Part shown: piece by piece, positions 30,053 through 37,580 of the stretch
Position numbering within the stretch: position 1 is the stretch's first letter
How the letters are laid out: every line of letters begins with the position of its first letter
NCBI GenBank assembly: GCA_016714025.1
Contig: JADJOB010000001.1
Span: forward strand, 310,001-374,000
DNA length: 64,000 bases
Origin: Saprospiraceae bacterium
Lineage (GTDB): Bacteria > Bacteroidota > Bacteroidia > Chitinophagales > Saprospiraceae
Direction of reading: 5' to 3'
Position numbers and translations under genes: made by a program
Notes under the pieces: generated by a model
What the model saw: the letters and a program-made list of their open reading frames with translations, nothing else
Database searches by the model: none
Told to the model about the DNA's origin: nothing

Positions 30053-30616
30053 CTATTTCTTTGGGTTAAAAGATTGGTCCTCGGGTTCATAATTCTCTTT
30101 TACGATACTCATCATCCGCAAACAAGGATATTGGATGAGATCCATTAAATTTTGATGTGGCACAACCAATCTATAGAAGTAATCCTTATGAAAAATTAAT
30201 TCGCCAAAAGCACTCCATTCTGTGGAATCAACGGTAGTAATGGTTTGCAGTAAAATGATACTTTTTCCGGGAGACTCAACCAATTTTTTTAAATCCGTAA
30301 CATTTAAACCGGAAGCCAGTTTATCTTGAAAGCCAAATGGATTTAACGAACGGATGTTTGTTTTTTCCAGATCCGTTTGAGCCCATTTTTGATTCCAGGA
30401 GCCCAGATAAAAATTATCTAAAATTACTTCTTGAATTCTCAATCCCTTCTCAAGCAATGCTTTTTTATCGGCTTCAGTCAGTTGTCTTCTGGACTCAATC
30501 CGTCCAAAAATAAATTGACTGCAATCTTCTGCTTTTAAATTGGAGAATGGTTTTTGAGTGGTCGAACAGGCCATCAGTATTAAAAGGCAAAATGCTAATA
30601 GAAAACTAAGCTTCAT
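30053..30616 (-). CDS. Lipoprotein resembling a free-standing subtilase prodomain
   Basis: A 187-residue protein with an SPII signal (LILMAC, Cys 17). Aligned by eye, residues about 45-180 match the N-terminal region (about 60-205) of the subtilase encoded next. Both have an LxE..K..L...G+.I.E...+FYL-type helix, a K-L near the next boundary, then Y-x-L-x-(I/V)P-x-x-x-(I/L)..L...P.L followed by EPED. I infer a stand-alone prodomain or inhibitor-like protein, by analogy with subtilase prodomains that act as intramolecular chaperones and inhibitors. Its start overlaps the upstream membrane-protein gene by 11 bp. No known family was recognised beyond this likeness. Confidence 0.6.
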   Translation of the reverse strand: MKLSFLLAFCLLILMACSTTQKPFSNLKAEDCSQFIFGRIESRRQLTEADKKALLEKGLRIQEVILDNFYLGSWNQKWAQTDLEKTNIRSLNPFGFQDKLASGLNVTDLKKLVESPGKSIILLQTITTVDSTEWSAFGELIFHKDYFYRLVVPHQNLMDLIQYPCLRMMSIVKENYEPEDQSFNPKK

Positions 30617-31268
30617 TTTTAAATTGATTAATATAATTTGAAAACATGGAGTTGAATTTCGAATTTCGAAATCCCAGGAGCAGCCAAAGGCAAAAAACGA
30701 ACATCACACTAAATCCAAGTGTCATTGCAGAAATTATGTGAAATACCCAAGAAAGTTGAGATTCGGATAATGTATAAATACCAATTTGTGTATTAGCGAT
30801 TGAGAACAAGGTAAGTAAAAGTGTTTTTATAAGAATTAAAATCAATAAGGCAAGTGCAGCAAATCCAGTATTGATCAATTTCTTTTTCCAATCAATGGGA
30901 CTTGCCAAAAAGATAGAAAACAGAAACACAAACGGAACAACAAACATTTGAAATATGAAAAACTGAAATGAGAAGGTTGAAATTTTATATTCTTTTAACT
31001 GTTGTTGGGCTGCATATGCTTCTTCTGCAGCAATGGTCTTAGGATTTCCGTACACCAAATAAAAACTATTTGGATCCAGCTGATTGTTTGCATCTAAATA
31101 GTTTTGTGTCTCGATATAAGCATCCGGAAATGCTTGTTTCAATACCCATTCAACGGAACTTCTGAATCCAGAATTAATACCTGACTCTACCATAGGTATT
31201 TTAAACAACAACATGAATGCAGTGTACAATAAAAGACAAAACACGATGAATTTAAGGACTCCACTCAT
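30606..31268 (-). CDS. Exosortase H-associated membrane protein
   Basis: A 220-residue membrane protein with four predicted helices: about 5-24, 100-121, 134-155 and 177-199. A ~75-residue loop follows the first helix and contains NSFYLVYGNP. The start overlaps the exosortase gene by 4 bp (ATGA), which implies translational coupling. Position, size and topology fit the membrane partner usually encoded beside XrtH; the sequence alone did not let me name a domain. It probably acts in the inner membrane with the exosortase, assisting substrate processing or transfer. Confidence 0.6.
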   Translation of the reverse strand: MSGVLKFIVFCLLLYTAFMLLFKIPMVESGINSGFRSSVEWVLKQAFPDAYIETQNYLDANNQLDPNSFYLVYGNPKTIAAEEAYAAQQQLKEYKISTFSFQFFIFQMFVVPFVFLFSIFLASPIDWKKKLINTGFAALALLILILIKTLLLTLFSIANTQIGIYTLSESQLSWVFHIISAMTLGFSVMFVFCLWLLLGFRNSKFNSMFSNYINQFKNEA

Positions 31269-31795
31269 GGCTTTTGATCAAAGTGAGATTTTATTTGAGA
31301 AACCCAAATCAGCCAAAGTAAAATAGCAATCATCGTAAAAACGATTACCCCACCATGTAAATGTAAAAATTCAAAAGCAGATTTCCAGTAAACGCCTGCT
31401 AGATACAGACCTGCAATCCGGAATAAATTTAATACAGAAAGCGTAAGAACGCCAAAGAACAGTCCTTTGAGTTTAGACCGGAACGAAACAAATGGAAAAG
31501 CTAATATCGCACAAACATATAAAGCAGTTGCTTCAATTCCATCGCATCCATTTTTAATACTGACTCTAAAATCAGAACCAGCTATTATGTCACCACTGGT
31601 ATCTGTATCAAATCCAAGTAAATTTAATATGGAATTCGAAAGTCTGGCCTGAACAGAAAGCAGGGAGTCCATTATGTATTTTTCATAGAGCGGAGAATAA
31701 TAAAATACATAAAAAGCAAGCATTAACCCTATAAACCCTATCAAGAAACGGCTTATGGGTGATTTAGCCTGCCACCAAATTTTTAAATAGGACAT
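31265..31795 (-). CDS. xrtH: Exosortase H (IPTLxxWG-CTERM-specific transpeptidase)
   Basis: A 176-residue multi-pass membrane protein. The exosortase catalytic residues are in order and in context: Cys84 (NGCDGIEA), Arg126 (NLFRIAGLYL) and His147 (FLHLHGG), each next to a membrane helix. Exosortases cleave C-terminal tripartite sorting tails (motif, helix, basic end) and are thought to pass the protein to a surface carrier. The H type is paired with tails beginning IPTLxxWG. The protein at 32158 ends with VPTMTQWG, a helix and an Arg, so enzyme and client lie side by side. It is encoded 53 bp after a small membrane protein and overlaps its partner gene by 4 bp. Confidence 0.85.
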   Translation of the reverse strand: MSYLKIWWQAKSPISRFLIGFIGLMLAFYVFYYSPLYEKYIMDSLLSVQARLSNSILNLLGFDTDTSGDIIAGSDFRVSIKNGCDGIEATALYVCAILAFPFVSFRSKLKGLFFGVLTLSVLNLFRIAGLYLAGVYWKSAFEFLHLHGGVIVFTMIAILLWLIWVSQIKSHFDQKP

Positions 31796-31848
31796 TGGAA
31801 ATTAATGGTTTAGATTTTTAGGGATTTGATTTAGATGAAATAAACAAA

Positions 31849-32049
31849 TTAATCATTTGAGTCTTTGAAAAGCAATAATACATGGATAAAATAAGCCAAA
31901 ATTGGTACTGTCACGATCATGCATACAATATCAGCGGTGGTATATTCTCCCCAAATCAGATAGATCAGAACCCATCCCAGTACTGCAAGAACACAAGAAA
32001 TCATAAAAGCTTTATCAAAGACAGAACGGTTAAATGGAAATTGCATCAT
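31849..32049 (-). CDS. Small two-helix membrane protein upstream of exosortase H
   Basis: A 66-residue protein with two hydrophobic helices separated by WGEYTTAD, and an acidic end (KDSND). No family was recognised. The ATG at 32049 (or the next codon, 32046) is preferred over a TTG at 32076, because a perfect -7 box (TATTTTTG) sits at 32065-32072, between the two. It heads the exosortase gene group, with a 53-bp gap to xrtH, so it may be a small accessory subunit. Confidence 0.6.
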   Translation of the reverse strand: MMQFPFNRSVFDKAFMISCVLAVLGWVLIYLIWGEYTTADIVCMIVTVPILAYFIHVLLLFKDSND

Positions 32050-32064
32050 GATTATAATAATTTG

Positions 32065-32072
32065 CAAAAATA
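32065..32072 (-). promoter_or_regulatory. -7 box TATTTTTG for the exosortase operon
   Basis: The minus strand reads TATTTTTG, matching TAnnTTTG, 15 bases before the ATG at 32049. Together with the terminator at 32105-32130 it separates the exosortase genes from the client genes upstream. Confidence 0.5.
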
Positions 32073-32104
32073 ACAATCCAAAGCAGGGATATTCCTAATA
32101 AAAC

Positions 32105-32130
32105 AAAAAAGGGCAGCTAAAAAGCTGCCC
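32105..32130 (-). terminator. Terminator after the IPTLxxWG-tail protein gene
   Basis: An 8-bp stem GGGCAGCT/AGCTGCCC (32111-32118 with 32123-32130) with an AAAA loop, followed on the minus strand by a run of six T (32105-32110). It lies 27 bp past the stop codon of the secreted protein at 32158-32886. Confidence 0.85.
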
Positions 32131-32157
32131 TTAAATATATTTTAACAATGCAATATC

Positions 32158-32886
32158 TTATTGCTTAACAGAAGCTCTTTGAGTAAAGTTATAAAGAGCA
32201 ACAGAAGCAAAAGTCAGGATAATTAAACCGAAAAGGAATAATCCCCACTGAGTCATCGTTGGAACCGGTGTACCACCGATAGTCAACAATTTTTTACACT
32301 CAGCACCTAAACAACCTACAGCAGCAACGCCACCAGAAGGAGTAGTAATGTTCATGTTATAAGAACCTCTTGCACCATTGTTATTAGCTAAGAATACAGT
32401 GAAATTTGAACATGGTGGGATTTCTAATTGGTAAGAAACACCAGCACCCATACAAACACCACCTGGAGAACCCATTTCACCTGCATTGTAGCAAGGTGCG
32501 CCAGCTGCAGTCCATAATAAGATTGGAGCCAAACCTAAGTAAGCACAAGTAATGTTACAACCACCAGCATTTACAGCAGTAAAGCTGATTCTCAAACACT
32601 GATTTTGCAATAAAGTGTTTTTGAATTGGTATGTTTCATAATAAGGAGCGAAATACCCTGGGTTAGTACAAGTACCACCTGGGCAAGAAGATGCACCAGT
32701 AGTTAATGGAACCCCTGTTTGACCAGTTAATCCAGAAGCACGGAATGTATCGCAAGTATAAGCTGTAGGTTTTACCCCGTTCATTGAAGTGAAAATTGGA
32801 AATAATCCAGATCCACCTGTTGTACACTGTGCAAAGGCAGCTTTACTCAGAACGATACAACATATTAATAAAAGTAATTTTTTCAT
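32158..32886 (-). CDS. Secreted protein with IPTLxxWG-type exosortase sorting tail
   Basis: A 242-residue protein. The signal peptide ends near residue 19 (AAFAQ), and the mature part is Cys-, Gly- and Thr-rich with a beta-type pattern and many Asn/Ser. The C-terminus is a textbook tripartite sorting signal: motif VPTMTQWG (residues 208-215), a hydrophobic helix (LFLFGLIILTF onward) and a short basic end with Arg. The motif differs from the consensus IPTLxxWG only by Val for Ile and Met for Leu. It is probably the client of the exosortase encoded about 360 bp downstream and may be passed to the cell surface. The mature domain matches no family I recognise. The gene lies 30 bp after a second small secreted-protein gene and ends at a strong terminator. 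Confidence 0.85.
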   Translation of the reverse strand: MKKLLLLICCIVLSKAAFAQCTTGGSGLFPIFTSMNGVKPTAYTCDTFRASGLTGQTGVPLTTGASSCPGGTCTNPGYFAPYYETYQFKNTLLQNQCLRISFTAVNAGGCNITCAYLGLAPILLWTAAGAPCYNAGEMGSPGGVCMGAGVSYQLEIPPCSNFTVFLANNNGARGSYNMNITTPSGGVAAVGCLGAECKKLLTIGGTPVPTMTQWGLFLFGLIILTFASVALYNFTQRASVKQ

Positions 32887-32916
32887 GATTTATTGAGTTT
32901 TTAACTATTGATAAAA

Positions 32917-33300
32917 TTAGATGCGACCTTCATGAACCGCACGGAAGAATTCATTGAAACTTGCAACGGTTAGTGGTTCGTGTGATAGAGGCACCACATA
33001 TTGGTTAGCAACATCAATTGAAATGTACATTTTACGATTTGGTAAATCGAAACTAATGTTAATTCCACGTCCATTTGTTCTGTCCAAATATTTTTGGAAA
33101 AACGTGTTAGCTCCTTGCCAGGAAGTAATATTCAGATTGGTAATATCTGCAACATAGTCAGATGCTAAATCAGGAATACTATTATCCAGGATAATGAGAC
33201 CATCAATCGTAACGGTAGCTGGTCGGATTGCCTGTGCGGTGGATGCATTGGCCATTAAGGCTATACACACGAACGCAAGCAATTTAAGTAAATTATTCAT
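32917..33300 (-). CDS. Small secreted protein of unknown function beside the exosortase client
   Basis: A 127-residue protein with a clear SPI signal (ANASTAQA at about residues 18-25). The mature ~100 residues show alternating hydrophobic strands (ATVTIDGLIIL, INISFDL, KMYISIDV) and a C-terminal helix ending in EGRI. No sorting tail or membrane helix is present, so it is probably periplasmic or released. The IPTLxxWG-tail gene follows after 30 bp, which suggests co-transcription and a shared process. No family was recognised. Confidence 0.65.
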   Translation of the reverse strand: MNNLLKLLAFVCIALMANASTAQAIRPATVTIDGLIILDNSIPDLASDYVADITNLNITSWQGANTFFQKYLDRTNGRGINISFDLPNRKMYISIDVANQYVVPLSHEPLTVASFNEFFRAVHEGRI

Positions 33301-33496
33301 GGTATTGGTTTAATATGTTAAAAATAATAATAATGGTTTAGTATAAACAACCAATACAATCCGGAAGGACAATAAGCAACCTTTGTGCTGATGAGATATC
33401 ATTCACAGGACAGATTGGTTTAAATAAATCGCCTATGCTTTACCAACCCTTACCCTGCTAGCATTTTAGATATATGGTTTAAGTTTTGGTTTAGCC

Positions 33497-33531
33497 GGGG
33501 CATACGATGCCCCTAGGCAATGGCAAAAGTA
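33497..33531 (-). promoter_or_regulatory. Candidate -7 box and leader hairpin for the exosortase-client operon
   Basis: The minus strand reads TACTTTTG (33524-33531), matching TAnnTTTG, 224 bp before the start at 33300. A perfect 7-bp palindrome GGGGCAT-ACG-ATGCCCC follows it at 33497-33513, so the transcript would carry an early hairpin. A TTTTG lies about 27 bp upstream of the -7 box, farther than usual. Otherwise the 424-bp gap holds only the AGCTnnTAAGCT array at 33605-33722. Confidence 0.3.
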
Positions 33532-33604
33532 GAAATAATATCATCATCCTGATCTATTCAAAATGGTATTTTTTGTATTAAAAATTATTTTAATGTATAA
33601 GATG

Positions 33605-33722
33605 AACAACTGCAGACAAGCTGATAAGCTGTTAAGCTGTTAAGCTGATAAGTGAGAAAAGTTGGAAAGCTCGGAATTATTAAATTAGCTTATTAGCTTG
33701 TTAGCTTGTTAGCTTATCAGCT
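33605..33722. repeat. AAGCTGTT/AAGCTGAT array facing its own inverted copy
   Basis: AAGCTGATAAGCTGTT words (33615-33652) are followed after ~35 bp by TTAGCTTATTAGCTTG words (33683-33722), the complementary form. The two halves could pair into a long imperfect stem. It lies 3' of the diheme protein gene (stop at 33725) and may end that transcript, although no T run was seen. Related words occur at 55980-56165. Confidence 0.75.
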
Positions 33723-33724
33723 AA

Positions 33725-35083
33725 TTAAAGAGATAAAATAAATTTTAAGATTGCGCTGCGTTCTGATTTATTCAACTTTATAAATTGATCCCGACTCGAT
33801 TTAGCTTCTCCTTCATGCCAAAGGATGGCTTCCTGGAGATTTCTGGCCCGGCCATCATGCAAAAAATGGGTATGGCCATTTACTAATAAGGTTAAACCAA
33901 TTCCCCATAAGGGCGGCGTTCGCCATTCGTTTCCAGATGCATTAAAATCTGGTCTGCCATCTGACAAAGCATCTCCCATGTCGTGTAGTAATAAATCTGT
34001 ATAAGGCTGAATCGATTGATTACTTAAAAATAAAAATGGACTGACACCGGTTTTAAAACTAGATAGGTGACATTTTTCACAGCCTATTTTTTTAAAAAGT
34101 CTTTTCCCATTTTGAATCGTTGGATCTGATTGATTGCGTGGCGCTGGAACGGCTAAGGATCGGGTATAAAACGCAGTTTGCTCTAACAGTTCCTGATCAA
34201 TTTCCGGATCATCTTTCAAACTATCCTGTTGCCGTTGTCCGGTGGAGGATTCGATTTTAAACAAGGGATTGGTCACTCCCATATCTTCATTGTATGCAGC
34301 AGCTGCTTGTTGAACTAAATCAGGTTGACCAGCTTTCCAACCAAATCTCCCTAACTGGATGCTTGATTTTTGAACATCCCATACCCAATTGGCTTTACCG
34401 GAAATGCCATCTCCATTGGAATCCTGAATATCCTCGTTTTTTAAAATTTCAGATTCCGATATAAACTCCAATAATCCTAAACCAAAAACAGGTGGGGCCA
34501 TCCTGGGAGAAATTAGCGTTCCTCCCGGAATAGGAATATACGAATTGGTCAAACTGAAAATGGCCTGACGTAGTTCATACAATTCACCATCGGCAAATGT
34601 TCCATTGACATACTTGAACTGATAATCAACATTAGCTTCTGCTGGCTTGCCTAAGTTGGCTTTGGTTTGAAGTTGTCCGCCAAACCCTGGAACAGCAAGC
34701 GGTTCGCCATGTGGGCCCTTTCCGGTAATACTCAATCTAAATAACAAACCTGCCAGGTCTCCGGGATTTTCAGAAAAAACGGAGCGTCCATTTTTTGGAT
34801 GGCAGGATCCACAAGCGCTTTGATTAAACAAGGGACCCAATCCGCTATTATTTGTTGCAGGAGCGGTAACAAATATTGCTTCAAAGGCTTGATCGCCCAA
34901 ACGATGTTGCTCCAATTCTTCAATCGATAGATTAGGAGCCGGAAATTGAAATGAATTTGAATTTTCTACAAATACAGTTGTCTTTCCACCAGCCAATACA
35001 TTTAGCGGTTCTTCTTCGTTTTTTGTACAGCTCAAAAAGAACCCAATTGTGAAGGTTATTATCCAAAATTCTCTTTGCAGCAT
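33725..35083 (-). CDS. Diheme DUF1111 (thiol oxidoreductase / putative peroxidase) lipoprotein
   Basis: A 452-residue lipoprotein (lipobox FFLSC, Cys about 19). Two c-type heme sites are visible: CGSCH near residue 90 and CEKCH near residue 333. The stretch DMGDALSDGRPD, the WRTPPLWGIG strand and FLHDGRARNLQEAILWH are typical of the DUF1111 di-heme family. Such proteins are often encoded next to imelysins and are thought to do redox work in periplasmic iron uptake. Here it is the last gene of a porin-imelysin-DUF1111 set, 9 bp after the imelysin gene. The exact substrate is not known from the sequence. Confidence 0.88.
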   Translation of the reverse strand: MLQREFWIITFTIGFFLSCTKNEEEPLNVLAGGKTTVFVENSNSFQFPAPNLSIEELEQHRLGDQAFEAIFVTAPATNNSGLGPLFNQSACGSCHPKNGRSVFSENPGDLAGLLFRLSITGKGPHGEPLAVPGFGGQLQTKANLGKPAEANVDYQFKYVNGTFADGELYELRQAIFSLTNSYIPIPGGTLISPRMAPPVFGLGLLEFISESEILKNEDIQDSNGDGISGKANWVWDVQKSSIQLGRFGWKAGQPDLVQQAAAAYNEDMGVTNPLFKIESSTGQRQQDSLKDDPEIDQELLEQTAFYTRSLAVPAPRNQSDPTIQNGKRLFKKIGCEKCHLSSFKTGVSPFLFLSNQSIQPYTDLLLHDMGDALSDGRPDFNASGNEWRTPPLWGIGLTLLVNGHTHFLHDGRARNLQEAILWHEGEAKSSRDQFIKLNKSERSAILKFILSL

Positions 35084-35092
35084 GTATTTTTC

Positions 35093-36154
35093 TTAGAGTT
35101 TATCAAATAATGGCTTTAATTCACTTTCAAGAATTAACTGAAGTTGTCTGACCTGATCTTGTGCATTTTGAACTGCAGCTCTGTTGGCAGAAATTGCTTC
35201 CGTAAAAGTACCAGGAATATTTATTATCGCTGTAATAGCCTCTTGTATTTGATTAATTATTTTACTATCCAATGCTGCATCCTTTGTTTTAATAAGGCCT
35301 GATAAACTATTTAAATTATAATTCCCATCAGTTGATCCAAAATAAATGTTTTGAATGCTCCGAATATTATCTGCAAAATCTTGTTTAGAATTTGCAGAAA
35401 ATCGACTTTCTTCCAAGGTGATATTATTCGTTACAAAGGGGTCATTGATTTTACCATTACCCACTTCATCAGCAATGGTAATAATCCCATCCAGCAATTC
35501 TTGTAAAGCAGATTTTTGAGAGAGATACACTTGATTTGAAGGCTCCCCTGCTGTTTTCAGAATCGTTCCGTAAGGACTTGGTCCGCTTATCCAGGCAGTG
35601 TGTAATTTATTGGTTTCTCCTTTTAAACTTTGAGCACATGCTTTTAAATATTCTATTTGTCGGTCTGTAAATTCCTGAACAGATTTATTTCCATCTATTC
35701 CAAACAACAAATATTCCAGTGTATGAAATCCTTTCAAAGTTCCTTCCAATCCATCCAAGTACTCTTTAGTCAACGGATCACTGCTTGCCAATACGGCATC
35801 CAAATCGATCACATTTACAGGCCAGGAATCAATGGATGGATCAATTCCCTGTATGTCGACAGGTCCAAATAAAAAGCCTTCAGATTGTTCCCATGGCTTT
35901 CGCGCATCGCGCCAAAGTTGCCGCATCAGATCCAAATGGGCTTGTGTTTTATTTGAAGAAAATTCATCACATCGCACTGAAAGTAACCCAGCCTTTTCAT
36001 TTAGATCATAATATGTAAGTATGATCACTTGATTTGTTTCAGTCTTTAAAATTTCACTATAATTTGATTGTGGATTGACCGGTTCATCCGAACAGGAAAA
36101 AATCGAAAAAAAGATTCCGAAGCTCAGAAAATATTTTAATTGAGTTGTTATCAT
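35093..36154 (-). CDS. Imelysin-family (iron-uptake type) lipoprotein
   Basis: A 353-residue mostly alpha-helical lipoprotein (lipobox IFSC, then SDEP). The imelysin GxHxxE signature reads GFHTLEYLLFG near residue 143, preceded by WEQSEGFLFGP with a short Asp/Trp-rich region, the usual order. Imelysins (EfeO M75-related, ICMP-like) are cell-envelope iron-binding or iron-uptake proteins; the peptidase name is historical. The gene sits between a porin-like gene (18 bp) and the diheme DUF1111 gene (9 bp), the common Bacteroidota arrangement. The AraC/PchR-type regulator upstream supports regulation by iron. Confidence 0.88.
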   Translation of the reverse strand: MITTQLKYFLSFGIFFSIFSCSDEPVNPQSNYSEILKTETNQVIILTYYDLNEKAGLLSVRCDEFSSNKTQAHLDLMRQLWRDARKPWEQSEGFLFGPVDIQGIDPSIDSWPVNVIDLDAVLASSDPLTKEYLDGLEGTLKGFHTLEYLLFGIDGNKSVQEFTDRQIEYLKACAQSLKGETNKLHTAWISGPSPYGTILKTAGEPSNQVYLSQKSALQELLDGIITIADEVGNGKINDPFVTNNITLEESRFSANSKQDFADNIRSIQNIYFGSTDGNYNLNSLSGLIKTKDAALDSKIINQIQEAITAIINIPGTFTEAISANRAAVQNAQDQVRQLQLILESELKPLFDKL

Positions 36155-36172
36155 CTTATTATTTAATTATTA

Positions 36173-37459
36173 TTAAGAAAAATTAAAAGCAAATCCCATT
36201 GAAAATGTTCGCTGAAATTTCTTTTCAGAAATACCCAATCGCTGGTTTTCAAATTGGGATTTAAAAACCAACCATTTTGTTGGAAAATAATTTATTCCAA
36301 AAGTCCAAATGTGCCTTTTCCAACGTGGATTATTAAATATACTGCCCTCTGTTTTTTGATGCGTATCAAAATAATCAAAACTGGAAAACACATACAACTC
36401 CTTTGTATTCATATTTGTAAAAAGAGCCAGGGGTTTTAAGGCAAATTCCGCATTGAATCCTGCAGCTTGTTTACCAACGGGTGTTCGTTTTACATTGAGA
36501 TTATTTGATAAGTTTCTATTGGCAAGACTCAGTAATTCTGAATTTTGTAAATGGCCAAATAAAGCCATCGACTTTATGCTAAATGTTTTAAATTTAAAAT
36601 AGGTATGGAATTCAGCCAAACTCACTAGGGCATTTACATTCAAATCCGGTTTGGGCCTGTTGTTTCTACTGTTTCCAGAATAAAATGAGATACCAAAAAG
36701 TTGGTCTTTTTGAAATTCATAATCCAAACGCAATACGCCTGCAATGTCTTCAATTTTGACTGTTTCAAAGCGTCTTTGATTGCCTCTCTTGATAAAATTC
36801 GCTGAGTTAAAACCGGAACCATCCAATGCGTTCACCATGCCCAGTGAATAGTTAAAATGTTTACCAAATTTGCCATTTACAAGAATCCCAAACTCAGTCC
36901 AATTGGAAGGGAGTATGGTGTTTTCTAATTGATTGTAGCTAGTGCCCAGATATTCAGTTGGTTCATCATAAAAGCTTGCAAGTCCAAATGGGAGTTTAAC
37001 CCTTCCAAATGAGATTGCATGATTCTTAAACCATTGATAGGATAAATTAAATTCTTCTAACCAAATTTCACCACCCTTTTCAACTTCATATTCAAACTCT
37101 CCAAACTCCTCTAAAGGATCAAATTCCAAGGCAACGCCTGTACCTCCGTGCTCAAATTCCAATTCCGAAGTAAATTTCCAACGATCAGAAATTTGATAAT
37201 CTAAGCCTATAACTGCCTGCGAAAAATCAATTTCATTGCGTTTGTCTGGAAACAATTGCCAATTAAACGCATGATAATTTATAATTCCATAAGCTTCAAA
37301 ATCAAGTTTTTGGGTCAGTTGATTGAAAGATTCAGATTTCAAAGGGGTCGAATCTGTTTGTGCATTTAAGACCTGTAACCCAACAGATCCAAACAGCATG
37401 CTGCTTAATACGGCAATTTTAATAAAGTATGGTCCGATTCTAGGCAACTGGATTTTCAT
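36173..37459 (-). CDS. Outer-membrane porin-like beta-barrel protein
   Basis: A 428-residue protein with a signal peptide ending near QVLNAQ, then alternating amphipathic strands with aromatic girdles (FEFEHGGTG, FNLSYQWF, HAISFGRVKLPFGL, FGILVNGKFGKHFNYSLG). It ends in a strand MGFAFNFS. The FGRVKLPFGL segment resembles phosphate-selective porin O/P-type barrels. It is the first gene of the three-gene iron-related unit, so it probably carries iron or chelates across the outer membrane; no TonB box or plug was seen. The transcript probably starts in the 121-bp gap below the AraC-type regulator gene. Confidence 0.75.
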   Translation of the reverse strand: MKIQLPRIGPYFIKIAVLSSMLFGSVGLQVLNAQTDSTPLKSESFNQLTQKLDFEAYGIINYHAFNWQLFPDKRNEIDFSQAVIGLDYQISDRWKFTSELEFEHGGTGVALEFDPLEEFGEFEYEVEKGGEIWLEEFNLSYQWFKNHAISFGRVKLPFGLASFYDEPTEYLGTSYNQLENTILPSNWTEFGILVNGKFGKHFNYSLGMVNALDGSGFNSANFIKRGNQRRFETVKIEDIAGVLRLDYEFQKDQLFGISFYSGNSRNNRPKPDLNVNALVSLAEFHTYFKFKTFSIKSMALFGHLQNSELLSLANRNLSNNLNVKRTPVGKQAAGFNAEFALKPLALFTNMNTKELYVFSSFDYFDTHQKTEGSIFNNPRWKRHIWTFGINYFPTKWLVFKSQFENQRLGISEKKFQRTFSMGFAFNFS

Positions 37460-37580
37460 AATTAAATGAATAAAAGAATACTATTTAAAAAGAATTTTCT
37501 AAACGAAAGCAAAGGTCTATTGCTTTTGTTCAATTCAATATATTAAAAAAGGAAATTATTAGCCCTTTCGGGAAAATACA

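Noticed and set aside
37540..37580. Short CCC-TTTC-GGG hairpin after the AraC-type gene as a terminator
   Set aside because: Only a 3-bp stem with a distant T run; too weak to call.
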